In this document: positions 27,465 through 36,055 of the stretch, in pieces
Layout: every line of letters begins with the position of its first letter
How positions within the stretch are numbered: the first letter of the stretch is position 1
From: Polaromonas sp.
Lineage (GTDB): Bacteria > Pseudomonadota > Gammaproteobacteria > Burkholderiales > Burkholderiaceae_C
Assembly (NCBI GenBank): GCA_028292745.1
Contig: JAQGLT010000129.1
Coordinates: forward strand, 1-64,000
Reading direction: 5' to 3'
DNA length: 64,000 nt
The notes under the pieces: model-generated
What the model was told of the DNA's origin: nothing
The model's database searches: none
The model's input: only the letters and a program-made list of their open reading frames with translations
Program-made: the position numbers and the translations under genes

Positions 27465-27530
27465 AGTGCCTCCAGCGCAAGCTGGATAAGCGTAGCATGC
27501 TATTAGTTGAGTAGCAGGCAGGCGCTCCAA
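27465..27530 (+). repeat. Dispersed repeat family A, copy 5
   Basis: In the 69-bp spacer between the convergent dnaE and tolA ends. GCGCAAGCT is followed by the core GCTAT-N7-GTAGC at 27499-27515 with one mismatch. It fills almost the entire spacer. Confidence 0.7.
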
Positions 27531-27531
27531 C

Positions 27532-28668
27532 TTAATTGGGTCTGAATTCGATGATCATGGGGGTGGGAACCCGGCCATCCACATCGCGCGGCAGCGATCC
27601 GGTGCGAACGATCGCCTTGATCACGGCATCATCCCAGGCCTTGTTGCCGCTGGACTTGATCAGCCGCTGGCTCATGATGGTGCCGTCCGACGTGGTGCTG
27701 ACCTCGACTTCCGCCTTCGGATTGCCAGGCAAATCGTCATTGAACACCACGTTGGGCAGCACCTTTGCCCGGACCTTGCCTGCGTAGCCCGCAGACGGCC
27801 CGCTGGCTTTCGCGGCAGAACCGGCGCCGCCGCCGCCACCGGAAGCGCTGGCCCCGGCCATGCCCATGATGCGTTTGACGGCTTCCTGATGCTGCTTTTC
27901 GGATGCGGCCGCCGCAGCCGCTGCCTGCTTTTGTTTTGCAGCCGCTGCGGCCGCTTCCTTTTGTTTTTCGGCATTGGCCGCAGCCGTTGCGGCGGCAGTC
28001 TGCCTTTGCTTTTCCGCAGCCGCTGCCGCATTCGCCGCGGCGGTGCGTTTTTCCTTTTCCTTTTCATTGGCCAGCTGGCGGGCTTCCTGCTTTTTCGCCT
28101 CTGCCTTCTCGGCCAGCTCTTCGGCCTTGCGCTCGGCCAGTTCTTCCTTCGCCCTCAGCTCTTTCTCGCGCTTTCTTTCCTGCTCCTTGTCACGGCGGGC
28201 CTGCAGCTCGGCCTCGCGTTTGTCTTGCAGCTTTTGCGCTTTCTGTTCCTCGGCCTCTTTCTGCTGCTGGAGCAGCTTGCGCTTTTTCTCCTGCTCAAGG
28301 GCAATGTCCACGGCGGGCCGGGGCGGGGGTTCGCGGGCTTCAGGCGTCTTGGCAACAGGCGGCGCGGGCCGGGGCGGAGTGACCGGGACGGGCGGCGTGG
28401 GCGGTGCCGGCTCTGGCACCACCGCTGGCGCCGGGGGGGGCGGAGGCGGCGGGGGTGGCGCTTCCACCCTTTGCGGGGCAGCCGGCTGCGCTGCGCCCGA
28501 CCACAACTCTGCTTCAAACGAGGCGGCTTCGTCGGTGCGCTTCCAGTTCACCCCCCAGGTCAGGGCTGCGATGAGCACGATGTGCACCAGCAGCGCCAGC
28601 CCGACAGCGCGCAGCGAGCCTTTGTCGCGCGGCGGTGCGAATTCGAGGCGGTCGGCAGTGCGTGGCAT
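27532..28668 (-). CDS. tolA: Cell envelope integrity protein TolA
   Basis: A 378-residue Tol-Pal inner-membrane protein. It has one N-terminal transmembrane helix (VGLALLVHIVLIAALTWGV), a Pro-rich stretch, a long Lys/Glu/Ala/Gln coiled-coil domain that spans the periplasm, and a C-terminal TonB/TolA-like domain ending in PTPMIIEFRPN. Together with TolQ and TolR it transmits proton-motive force for outer-membrane constriction. It is the last tol gene here; tolB and pal do not follow. Confidence 0.92.
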   Translation of the reverse strand: MPRTADRLEFAPPRDKGSLRAVGLALLVHIVLIAALTWGVNWKRTDEAASFEAELWSGAAQPAAPQRVEAPPPPPPPPPAPAVVPEPAPPTPPVPVTPPRPAPPVAKTPEAREPPPRPAVDIALEQEKKRKLLQQQKEAEEQKAQKLQDKREAELQARRDKEQERKREKELRAKEELAERKAEELAEKAEAKKQEARQLANEKEKEKRTAAANAAAAAEKQRQTAAATAAANAEKQKEAAAAAAKQKQAAAAAAASEKQHQEAVKRIMGMAGASASGGGGGAGSAAKASGPSAGYAGKVRAKVLPNVVFNDDLPGNPKAEVEVSTTSDGTIMSQRLIKSSGNKAWDDAVIKAIVRTGSLPRDVDGRVPTPMIIEFRPN

Positions 28669-28700
28669 GGCTGTGGCGTGGCGTTTTGTTGAGGCGGGAA

Positions 28701-29147
28701 TTACTTGCCGGACTGCACCGACAGGCCGACACGTGACACACCGGCTTCCTGCAGTGCGCCCATGACCTTCACGACCGTTTCGTAATTGATGGATTTGTCA
28801 GCGCTGATGACGACCGGCACGGCTTCCTCGCCCTTGCCCCTGACAGCCGGGTCCATCCTCACCACATCGGCCGCCACGCGGCCTGTGGTGCTGGGCGTGG
28901 CGCCCGTGCTGCCCTTTTGCTTGATGTCGACCGTTTCATCCTTGCGAATCTGGATGAACAGGGCATTTGGCGGTTGCTTGGGCACCTTGGCTTTGCCGAC
29001 GCTGGGCACGGCGATCATGCTGGGGGTGATGAGCGGCGCGGTCACCATGAAAATGATGAGCAGCACCAGCATCACGTCGATGAACGGCACCATGTTGATC
29101 TCGCTGATGGTGCGGCGGCCCCGGCCGCGTGAACTGACTGCTGGCAT
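28701..29147 (-). CDS. tolR: Biopolymer transport protein TolR (ExbD family)
   Basis: A 148-residue protein with one transmembrane helix holding the proton-path Asp (SEINMVPFIDVMLVLLIIF) and a periplasmic ExbD domain. It partners TolQ. It lies 32 bp upstream of tolA. The 271-bp gap to tolQ contains two repeats and is unusual for these normally tight genes. Confidence 0.94.
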   Translation of the reverse strand: MPAVSSRGRGRRTISEINMVPFIDVMLVLLIIFMVTAPLITPSMIAVPSVGKAKVPKQPPNALFIQIRKDETVDIKQKGSTGATPSTTGRVAADVVRMDPAVRGKGEEAVPVVISADKSINYETVVKVMGALQEAGVSRVGLSVQSGK

Positions 29148-29174
29148 GGGGTTTCCTTAAGCAGACGGCCGCAG

Positions 29175-29405
29175 AGAAAGCCGCGTTGTAAAAAGCGTGG
29201 GGGCAATGGCCCACCCGCCTGGGCCGTGGAACGGGTTTAACCAGGCCACAGCCGCAGCAGCCACCTCGACGAGGGCAGTGCGGTATGCAAAGCGACAAGC
29301 GTAGAGGCGATAGACGTGCCAGCAGGGGCCGCGGAACCGGCTTAGCCGGGCCGCAGGCGCAACGGCCCCCCCGGGGGGCAGCGCAGCACACGCAGTGACA
29401 AGCGT
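29175..29405. repeat. Two REP-like elements (family B) between tolR and tolQ
   Basis: A tandem pair of GC-rich elements with stretches such as GCCGGGCCGCAGGCG, a GGGGGGCAGCG motif and an end AGCGTGGGGGC, each able to form hairpins. The second member is related to the two copies inside ybgC. They separate tolQ from tolR and could cause mRNA processing or partial termination. No gene is seen in this gap. Confidence 0.7.
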
Positions 29406-29418
29406 GGGGGCCACCATC

Positions 29419-30111
29419 TCAATGGCCCGAGGGCGACTGCGCCCCCAGATTGCGCTGCAGGATGTTGGAGAACTCTTCAATGAAGGTCTCCAGGCGGCTG
29501 GCGATCCGGTCAATGTCATGGGCAAAGCGGTTATAGGCCACGACTGCGGGAATCGCCGCGAACAGGGCGATTGCCGTGGCCACCAGCGCTTCTGCAATGC
29601 CGGGCGCCACGGTGGCAAGCGTGACCTGTTCCATCGCCGCCAGGCCGGTAAACGCGTGCATGATGCCCCAGACCGTGCCGAACAGGCCCACATAAGGCGA
29701 CACCGAGCCCACCGTGGCCAGAAATGATAGGTTCAATTCAATCGTGTCCATTTCGCGCTGGTAGCTGGCCCGCATGGCGCGGCGCGCGCCGTCGAGCAGG
29801 GTGCCGGTGTCGCTGATGTGGCGTTCGCGCAGCTTCTGGTATTCGCGCATGCCGCAGGCAAAAATGCGTTCCATGGCGCCCGACGATTTGGCGTTTTGCG
29901 CCGCACCGGCAAACAGGTCATTCAGGCTGGTGCCCGACCAGAACTCACGGTCAAATTCGTCGTTCAGCAGTTGCGCGCGCTTGAGCGCCACCACCTTGCG
30001 GAAAATCGCCGCCCAGCTGGCAACCGAAATGCACACCAGCAATGCCACCACCGCCTGGACAACCCAGCTGGCGTGAAGAAGGAGACTGACAATGGAAAGG
30101 TCTTGGTTCAT
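29419..30111 (-). CDS. tolQ: Tol-Pal system protein TolQ
   Basis: A 230-residue MotA/TolQ/ExbB proton channel protein with three transmembrane segments and the conserved GLFGTVWGIMHAF and PGIAEALVATAIALFAAIPAVVAYN. It forms the proton channel with TolR. Its start overlaps the ybgC stop by 4 bp (ATGA), so the two are coupled. Confidence 0.95.
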   Translation of the reverse strand: MNQDLSIVSLLLHASWVVQAVVALLVCISVASWAAIFRKVVALKRAQLLNDEFDREFWSGTSLNDLFAGAAQNAKSSGAMERIFACGMREYQKLRERHISDTGTLLDGARRAMRASYQREMDTIELNLSFLATVGSVSPYVGLFGTVWGIMHAFTGLAAMEQVTLATVAPGIAEALVATAIALFAAIPAVVAYNRFAHDIDRIASRLETFIEEFSNILQRNLGAQSPSGH

Positions 30112-30791
30112 GTTGAAGCTTTTTTATCATCCGGGGGTAAGCTGTCCAGAATGGCAGCAGGAATGCGCCTGGGCCGCAGGCTGGTGCCCTGCACCCAGCC
30201 GATTCGTATCGTGCCTTCACAAAGCAACACGTCGGCCTGAACGCCGGGTTGCTCTGCTTTTAATAGCGCCTGCTGCTTGATTATCATGGACGCCCGTCCT
30301 GTTTCGACCAGGCTGGCCGTAACAATCAGTTCATCGTCAAGCCGGGCCGGGCGATGGTAGCGAATCACCGTTTCGGTCACGACAAACATGCAGCCCGTGG
30401 CGTCCTTCAATCTCTGCTGCTCAATGCCAAGTGATCTGAGCCACTCGGTGCGTGAACGTTCAAAAAATTTAAGGTAATTGGCATAGAAAACAATGCCGCC
30501 TGCGTCGGTGTCTTCCCAGTAAACACGAACGGGCCACTGGAAGATGGCCCCCACGCTCCCCGCTGCGTGTGGTTCGCTGCCCGCCGAGGGGGTCGCCCCG
30601 CCTGCAGTCTGGCAAAGCCAGTCCTGCGGCCGTAACTTGCATGCGCTCGTCATCTCCGCGCTTGCCGTCCTCGCGCTCCCCGCTTCTTGCGCTTCGCTGC
30701 CCCTCGAGGGGGCTGCTGCGCCTGCAGTCTGGCAAAGCCGTTCCTGCGGTCCTTGCTTGAAAGTGTCGTTGTCCATGTCGGAGTTGGTCAT
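30108..30791 (-). CDS. ybgC: Tol-Pal-associated acyl-CoA thioesterase YbgC with repeat-derived N-terminal insertion
   Basis: A hotdog-fold thioesterase. The domain begins at WPVRVYWEDTDAGGIVFYAN, including the catalytic Asp. Family members are about 130-150 residues, but this frame has about 227. The surplus is a translated pair of REP-like elements that appear as two 29-residue repeats (each with LCQTAG...GSE..AGS) spaced 40 residues apart, inserted between a short leader (MTNSDMDNDTFKQ) and the domain. The start ATG 30791 is a choice; ATG 30776 is an alternative, and initiation after the repeats would need a non-ATG codon. A family A-like core also lies in the coding region at 30251-30267. 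Confidence 0.85.
   Translation of the reverse strand: MTNSDMDNDTFKQGPQERLCQTAGAAAPSRGSEAQEAGSARTASAEMTSACKLRPQDWLCQTAGGATPSAGSEPHAAGSVGAIFQWPVRVYWEDTDAGGIVFYANYLKFFERSRTEWLRSLGIEQQRLKDATGCMFVVTETVIRYHRPARLDDELIVTASLVETGRASMIIKQQALLKAEQPGVQADVLLCEGTIRIGWVQGTSLRPRRIPAAILDSLPPDDKKAST
30546..30762 (-). repeat. Tandem REP-like elements (family B) inside the ybgC frame
   Basis: Two related elements of roughly 85-90 bp with a 120-bp period, each with GCAGTCTGGCAAAGCC, a G-run motif near CTCGAGGGGG or CCGAGGGGG, and AGCG-type hairpin ends. They are in frame with ybgC and have no stop codon. They resemble the elements between tolR and tolQ. Confidence 0.75.
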
Positions 30792-30798
30792 CTGTGGG

Positions 30799-31995
30799 TT
30801 AGCCAAGAATAGACTCTAGCCGCGCCACTGCCTGCTTCAGCTGCTCCATGGAACTGGCGGTCGAAAAGCGCACGAATTGGTCGGGCGCGGCCTGGCCGAA
30901 ATCGCGGCCCGGCGTTACCGCCAGATGGGCGCGTTTCATCAGCTCGAAGGCAAAGTCCCAGCTGCCGTTTACGCCCAGCCGGGCGGCCGCCCCAGTGCAG
31001 TCGGCATAGGCGTAAAAAGCACCGTCGGGCATGACCGGCACCCGCAGGCCCAGCCGGTTGAGTTCGGGGATGAAGTAATCACGGCGCGCCTTGAACTCGG
31101 CGCGGCGGCTTTCATACACCTGCAGGCTTTGCGCCTCAAAACAGGCCAGGGCGGCGTGCTGTGCCACGGTGCTGGCGCAGATGAACAGGTTTTGCGCCAT
31201 TCGCTCGATCACGGCTGCCAAGGCTTGCGGCACCACTAGCCACCCCAGCCGCCAGCCCGTCATGTTGAAGTATTTGCTGAAGCTGTTGATGCTGATGATG
31301 CTCTGGCCCAGTTCGCCAGGCAGAGCGAGCGCCGAATGGCCGAAGTGTTCTTCGTAACTCAGGCCCAGGTAAATTTCGTCGATCAGCGTGATGCCGCCCC
31401 GGCCATGAACAAACTCGTGGATGCGCTGCAGCTCTTCCGGGGCAATCGACGTGCCGGTCGGGTTGGATGGCGATGCGAGCAATACCCCGCGTGTTTTCGG
31501 ATTCCAGGCAGCCTCGACTTTCTCTCGCGTCAACTGGAAGCGCTCTTGGGCTGTCGTTGGAATCAGGACCGATGTTCCTTCCGCCGCGCTGACAAAATGC
31601 CGGTTGCACGGATAGCTTGGATCAGGCATCAGCATTTCATCGCCCGCCTCGATCAAGGCCAGGCAGGCGAGCTGGAGCGCGGCCGACGCGCCTGCCGTGA
31701 TGACGATACGGCTGGGTGCCACGTCTACGCCAAAACGCGCGGCATACCACTCGCTGATGCGCTCGCGTAAGGCCGGCAGGCCCATGGCCTGGGTGTACTG
31801 CGTGTTGCCTTGGGCAATCGCCCGGCTGGCCGCCTGCTGCACCAGCGGCGGCGCAGTGAAGTCGGGCTCGCCGATGTTCAGGAAAATCATGGGTGCGCTG
31901 GTATGGGCGACCTGTTGCGCCAGTGCGGCTGCCGCCTTGGCCATCTCCATCACGTAAAAAGGCTCAATGCGTTGCGCCCGCTGGGAAATTCTCAC
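30799..31995 (-). CDS. Pyridoxal-phosphate aminotransferase (class I/II)
   Basis: A 398-residue fold-type I aminotransferase. The PLP lysine lies in NSFSKYFNMTGWRLGW, and SNPTGT and an Arg in the last third contact cofactor and substrate. It resembles aspartate/alanine-type aminotransferases, but the substrate cannot be set from the sequence. GTG at 31995 is chosen; a longer frame would run into nusB. Its stop lies 8 bp from the ybgC start, so it is probably upstream in the same transcript. Confidence 0.86.
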   Translation of the reverse strand: MRISQRAQRIEPFYVMEMAKAAAALAQQVAHTSAPMIFLNIGEPDFTAPPLVQQAASRAIAQGNTQYTQAMGLPALRERISEWYAARFGVDVAPSRIVITAGASAALQLACLALIEAGDEMLMPDPSYPCNRHFVSAAEGTSVLIPTTAQERFQLTREKVEAAWNPKTRGVLLASPSNPTGTSIAPEELQRIHEFVHGRGGITLIDEIYLGLSYEEHFGHSALALPGELGQSIISINSFSKYFNMTGWRLGWLVVPQALAAVIERMAQNLFICASTVAQHAALACFEAQSLQVYESRRAEFKARRDYFIPELNRLGLRVPVMPDGAFYAYADCTGAAARLGVNGSWDFAFELMKRAHLAVTPGRDFGQAAPDQFVRFSTASSMEQLKQAVARLESILG

Positions 31996-32020
31996 GGGAG
32001 AGCTTTCAAGAAACGCGTTA

Positions 32021-32542
32021 TCAGGCCGTGCGCGGCTGATCGGCCGCAACTTCTGCAGCCCGCAGTGAAGGCGCCATCTTGTGCAGCACACCGTTGACAT
32101 ACTTGTGGCCGTCTGTCCCGCCGAATGCCTTGGCCAGTTCAATGCATTCGTTGATCACGACCCGGTAAGGCACATCGAGGCAGTGGGCGAATTCGTAAGC
32201 GCCAATCCACAGGATGGAATGCTCCACTGGCGAAATCTCGGCCATTTTGCGGTCCAGCAAGGGCGTGATGCGTTCATCCAGCGCCGTAGCCGATTCGATG
32301 CAGCCATGCAGCAAGGCATCGTAGTGGGCCGAATCCGCTTTGTGAAACCCCACCAGGTCGCGCGTAAACGCATCGATGGAGTCGGCCGGATTTTGGCCGA
32401 CCAGATGCTGGTACAGCGCCTGCAGGGCAAATTCACGTGCGCGCGTCCGAGCCGATTTGTCGGCCGCTTTTTTGACCCCGGTATCGGTCAGGCCGGTGCG
32501 GTTTTGCGGAGGACGTTTGGGTTTGATGAGGGGTTCAGCCAT
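32021..32542 (-). CDS. nusB: Transcription antitermination factor NusB
   Basis: A 173-residue all-helical NusB that works with NusE in rRNA antitermination. The core runs from [12 protein letters not shown] to [23 protein letters not shown], the family signature, with a variable N-terminal tail. It lies directly downstream of ribH (32 bp), the common ribH-nusB order. Confidence 0.95.
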   Translation of the reverse strand: MAEPLIKPKRPPQNRTGLTDTGVKKAADKSARTRAREFALQALYQHLVGQNPADSIDAFTRDLVGFHKADSAHYDALLHGCIESATALDERITPLLDRKMAEISPVEHSILWIGAYEFAHCLDVPYRVVINECIELAKAFGGTDGHKYVNGVLHKMAPSLRAAEVAADQPRTA

Positions 32543-32574
32543 GAAGCTCCGTTTGATTTTGTTTAAGAGGATAT

Positions 32575-33039
32575 TCAGGCAAGCGCATTGAGCAGATTCG
32601 CCATCTCGACCGCCACGCGCGCGGCATCTCGGCCTTTTTCGTCCTGGCGCGCATGGGCTTGCGCCAGGTTCTCGACGGTCAGAATCGCATTGGCAATGGG
32701 CAATTGATAGTCAAGCGCCAGGCGTGTGACGGCCGAGCCGCTTTCGTTCGCGACCAGTTCAAAATGATAGGTTTCGCCGCGAATGATGCAGCCCAGGGCG
32801 ATGAGCGCATCGAACTTTTCGCTTTCTGCCAGCGCCTGCAACGCGCAAGGCACTTCCAGCGCGCCGGGCACGTGGACATGGGCAATGTTCTGTTCCTCAA
32901 CGCCCAAGGCAACCAGCTCCTGCCTGCAGGCCTTTGCCAAGGCATTGGTGATGCCTTCGTTGAAACGTGCCTGCACGATGCCCACGCGCAGTTTTTTGCC
33001 GTCCAGCTTTTCGGCCCAGCCTTTGTCCGCATTTAACAC
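32575..33039 (-). CDS. ribH: 6,7-dimethyl-8-ribityllumazine synthase
   Basis: A 154-residue lumazine synthase, the penultimate step of riboflavin synthesis. The motifs [12 protein letters not shown] and [19 protein letters not shown] are present, with the catalytic His in the second. It follows ribBX by 24 bp. Confidence 0.95.
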   Translation of the reverse strand: MLNADKGWAEKLDGKKLRVGIVQARFNEGITNALAKACRQELVALGVEEQNIAHVHVPGALEVPCALQALAESEKFDALIALGCIIRGETYHFELVANESGSAVTRLALDYQLPIANAILTVENLAQAHARQDEKGRDAARVAVEMANLLNALA

Positions 33040-33063
33040 AATGAACTTCCTTTGCGCAGATGA

Positions 33064-34170
33064 TTAATTTTTATCGATGTAGCCGACGATTTCGAGGCCG
33101 TAGCCGGTCATGCTGGGCATGCGGCGCGGGTTGCCCATGAGCTGCATTTTCTGCACGCCGCATTCACGCAAAATCTGCGCGCCGACGCCGTAGGTGCGCA
33201 GATCCATGCGGCCGCGCTCCGGCGCTTGAGCGGCCCTGGCCTTCCCTTCGAACTGCGCGAGCAGCTGCGCCGCGCTTTCACCGCAATTGAGCAGCACCAC
33301 CACGCCCTGGCCCTCGTCTTCAATATGCTTCAAACTCTGGTCCAGGCTCCACGAATGCATGGTGCGTCCGGTTTCCAGCAGGTCCAGCACTGACAGCGGC
33401 TCATGTACCCGCACCGCCACGGTGTCATCGGCATTCCAGTGGCCCTTGACCAGCGCCAGATGCAGTTCGCGGCTGGTCTTGTCCTTGAAGGCATGCGCGG
33501 TGAACTCGCCAAAGGCCGTCTGCAAGCTGCGGCTGCCTGCTTTTTCAAGCAGCGACTCATTGCGGCTGCGGTATTCGATCAGGCCGGCAATGGTGCCGAT
33601 TTTCAAACCATGCACCGCGGCAAAAACCTGCAGATCGGGCAGGCGGGCCATGGTGCCGTCGTCATTCATGATTTCGCAGATCACTGCTGCCGGCGAGCAG
33701 CCCGCCATGGCCGCCAGGTCGCAGCCGGCCTCGGTATGGCCGGCGCGCATCAGCACGCCGCCATCCACGGCCTGCAACGGAAAGATATGGCCGGGCTGCA
33801 CCAGGTCGCTGACCTGCGCATTTTTTGCCACGGCCGCTTGCACGGTGCGGGACCGGTCTGCCGCTGAAATGCCGGTGGTCACGCCTTCGGCGGCTTCGAT
33901 CGACACCGTGAAAGCGGTGGAATACTGGGCGCCATTGCGGGCGGCCATGGGCGGCAGCCTCAGCAACTCGCAGCGCTCACGCGTCAGTGTCAGGCAAATC
34001 AGGCCCCGGCCAAAACGCGCCATGAAGTTGATGGCCTCGGGCGTGACATGGTCTGCCGCCAGTACCAGATCGCCTTCGTTTTCGCGGTCCTCCTCGTCAA
34101 CCAGAATGACCATGCGGCCGGCGCGCATGTCCGCCACGATGTCTTCAACAGAGGAAATGGGAGTGGTCAT
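33064..34170 (-). CDS. ribB: 3,4-dihydroxy-2-butanone-4-phosphate synthase with a degenerate GTP cyclohydrolase II-like domain (RibBX type)
   Basis: A 368-residue protein. The N-terminal half is RibB, with DEEDRENEGDLVLAADHVTPEAINFMARFGRGLICL and the catalytic RAGHTEAGCDL, and makes dihydroxybutanone phosphate from ribulose 5-phosphate. The C-terminal half is homologous to RibA but lacks the Cys-X10-Cys-X-Cys zinc site and other catalytic residues, so it is not expected to have GTP cyclohydrolase II activity. Such RibBX hybrids are known in proteobacteria. A true RibA should be elsewhere. It overlaps ribE by 4 bp (ATGA). Confidence 0.9.
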   Translation of the reverse strand: MTTPISSVEDIVADMRAGRMVILVDEEDRENEGDLVLAADHVTPEAINFMARFGRGLICLTLTRERCELLRLPPMAARNGAQYSTAFTVSIEAAEGVTTGISAADRSRTVQAAVAKNAQVSDLVQPGHIFPLQAVDGGVLMRAGHTEAGCDLAAMAGCSPAAVICEIMNDDGTMARLPDLQVFAAVHGLKIGTIAGLIEYRSRNESLLEKAGSRSLQTAFGEFTAHAFKDKTSRELHLALVKGHWNADDTVAVRVHEPLSVLDLLETGRTMHSWSLDQSLKHIEDEGQGVVVLLNCGESAAQLLAQFEGKARAAQAPERGRMDLRTYGVGAQILRECGVQKMQLMGNPRRMPSMTGYGLEIVGYIDKN

Positions 34171-34829
34171 GGTGCTGTTCGTTGTTGTCGTAGTTGCGTG
34201 TCTTGGAGCATGCGCTCGACATAACGCGCGATAAGGTCGATTTCCAGGTTCACCTGCGCGCCTTGGCTCAACTGGCCGAGTGCCGTGTTCTGAACCGTGT
34301 GGGGAATCAGGTTGATGCTGATTTCGCAGCCTGAGGCCTGGGATGCATCGCCCGGCAGGTCCGCAATATGGTTCACGGTCAGGCTGACGCCGTTGACGGT
34401 GATCGAGCCTTTGTAAGCAAGGTATTTGCCCAATGCCTGGGGTGCCAGGATACGAAGCTCCCAGCTTTCCCCCACCTCGGCAAAATAAGTCACCAGGCCG
34501 ATCCCATCGACATGGCCGGAGACGATGTGGCCTCCAAGTCGCTCGTGGGCACGCAGCGCCTTTTCAAGATTGATGATCCCGGGCTCAGCCAGGCCGCAAG
34601 TTTTATCCAGCGATTCAGCCGAAATGTCAACCGTGAAGTGGTTTCTGGAAGGTTCGAGCGACGTGGCGGTCATGCAGGCGCCATTGAGCGCAATGCTGTC
34701 GCCCAGGCCCACGTCATCCAGATATCCCGCAGGTGTTTCAATGGTGAGTCGGTTGCCATGGTTTGAAGAGCTGCCCAGGCGATGGATAGCGACGATGCGC
34801 CCCATGCCGGTGATGATTCCGGTAAACAT
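34167..34829 (-). CDS. ribE: Riboflavin synthase, alpha subunit
   Basis: A 220-residue protein made of two lumazine-binding repeats, beginning with the conserved MFTGII and with SGHVDGIG and GVSLTVN motifs. It dismutates two lumazines to riboflavin. It is coupled to ribB by a 4-bp overlap and follows ribD. Confidence 0.95.
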   Translation of the reverse strand: MFTGIITGMGRIVAIHRLGSSSNHGNRLTIETPAGYLDDVGLGDSIALNGACMTATSLEPSRNHFTVDISAESLDKTCGLAEPGIINLEKALRAHERLGGHIVSGHVDGIGLVTYFAEVGESWELRILAPQALGKYLAYKGSITVNGVSLTVNHIADLPGDASQASGCEISINLIPHTVQNTALGQLSQGAQVNLEIDLIARYVERMLQDTQLRQQRTAP

Positions 34830-34928
34830 GCGGCTATTTTCGCAGGGAAACGAGGTGCAACGCTCGGCAAGGCATGAAAGGCATGCAAAAGGCTGAAGAC
34901 CCTTTGAACCGGGCAGACCAAAAGCTTT

Positions 34929-36026
34929 TTAGAACTGGTCCCGGCCAGCGACGCGGGCAATGATGCGCAAATCCGGGCCTATGCTGTCGGTTGAGTGAAA
35001 CTGCAATTCAAGCGCTTCGGAAAGCGCTTGCAAGGGTCCGAATGCGGCCATGCCCTGGCCAGGCCCGAGCAGCTTGGGCGCCAGGTAAATCAAGAATTCA
35101 TCGACCAGCCCGGCGCGGGTCAACGAGCCATTCAGCTTGCTGCCTGCTTCGATGTGCAACTCGTTGATTTCACGCCGACCCAGGTCTTGCATCATGGCCG
35201 CCAGGTCCACCTTGCCACTGCTGTCTGGCAGCATGACCACCGTGGCGCCACGAGCCTCAAGCGCAGCCTTTTTTGCATCATTTTGGCCTGCAGCGTAGAT
35301 GATGCATGCGCGATCTGCTATGAAAAGATGAGCATCGAGCGGGGTTTGCAAATGACTGTCAACCACCACGATTTGTGGCTGGCGCGGTGTGGCGACCGCG
35401 CGCACATCCAGGCGCGGATTGTCTGCCAGCACTGTGCCGATGCCGGTCAGTACTGCGCATGAACGGGCGCGCCAGGCATGGCCGTCGGCACGGGCTTCAG
35501 GCGATGTGATCCACTGGCTCTGCCCAGTGGGAAGTGCTGTCGTGCCATCAAGCGAAGCCGCCATTTTCATGCGAACCCAGGGTGTCTTGCGGATCATGCG
35601 GCTGAAAAAGCCGATGTTAAGTTCACGGGATTCAGCAGCGCCGGGGCCGACTTCGACCTCGATGCCGGCGGCGCGCAGGCGTGCAAAGCCTTGACCCGAC
35701 ACCAGCGGATTGGGGTCGGCAATGGAGGCCACCACTTTTTTGATGCCTGCTGCAATCAAGGCGTCGCAGCAAGGGGCAGTGCGACCGTGGTGGGAGCAGG
35801 GTTCCAGGGTGACGTAGGCTGTGGCGCCCTGGACTGAATGACCTTTTGTAGATGCATCTCGCAGGGCCATGATTTCGGCGTGGGAGCTGCCTGCGCCCTG
35901 GGTGTGGCCCTGGCCTAAAACCTGGCCATCTTGGGAAAAGATAACTGTTCCTACTCTTGGGTTTGGAGACGTTAGGTTTAAACAGTCTTGTGCAAGCGAA
36001 AGCGCTTGATTGATGGATTTATTCAC
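34929..36026 (-). CDS. ribD: Bifunctional riboflavin deaminase/reductase RibD
   Basis: A 365-residue protein with an N-terminal zinc deaminase domain (SHAEIMAL and PCSHHGRTAPCCDAL) and a C-terminal reductase domain of the dihydrofolate-reductase fold (RMKMAASLDG). The start is GTG at 36026 because no suitable ATG is nearby. It heads the ribD-ribE-ribB-ribH-nusB run. A 99-bp gap separates it from ribE, and no FMN riboswitch is evident in front of ribD. A family A-like core is visible at 35317-35333, but the protein has a normal length there. Confidence 0.94.
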   Translation of the reverse strand: MNKSINQALSLAQDCLNLTSPNPRVGTVIFSQDGQVLGQGHTQGAGSSHAEIMALRDASTKGHSVQGATAYVTLEPCSHHGRTAPCCDALIAAGIKKVVASIADPNPLVSGQGFARLRAAGIEVEVGPGAAESRELNIGFFSRMIRKTPWVRMKMAASLDGTTALPTGQSQWITSPEARADGHAWRARSCAVLTGIGTVLADNPRLDVRAVATPRQPQIVVVDSHLQTPLDAHLFIADRACIIYAAGQNDAKKAALEARGATVVMLPDSSGKVDLAAMMQDLGRREINELHIEAGSKLNGSLTRAGLVDEFLIYLAPKLLGPGQGMAAFGPLQALSEALELQFHSTDSIGPDLRIIARVAGRDQF

Positions 36027-36055
36027 GCTTGCATTATGCTCAGACAGGTAGTCAA

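Noticed and set aside
27889-28765. Leu/Phe/Arg-rich and Ser-rich frames opposite tolA
   Set aside because: They are mirror images of the Lys/Ala/Glu coiled-coil repeat and not genes.
35317-35333. A family A core inside ribD
   Set aside because: The motif is only a partial match and RibD has a normal length in this part, so it may be coincidence.
34830-36026. An FMN riboswitch for the rib operon
   Set aside because: The conserved FMN aptamer blocks are not seen before ribD or ribE.
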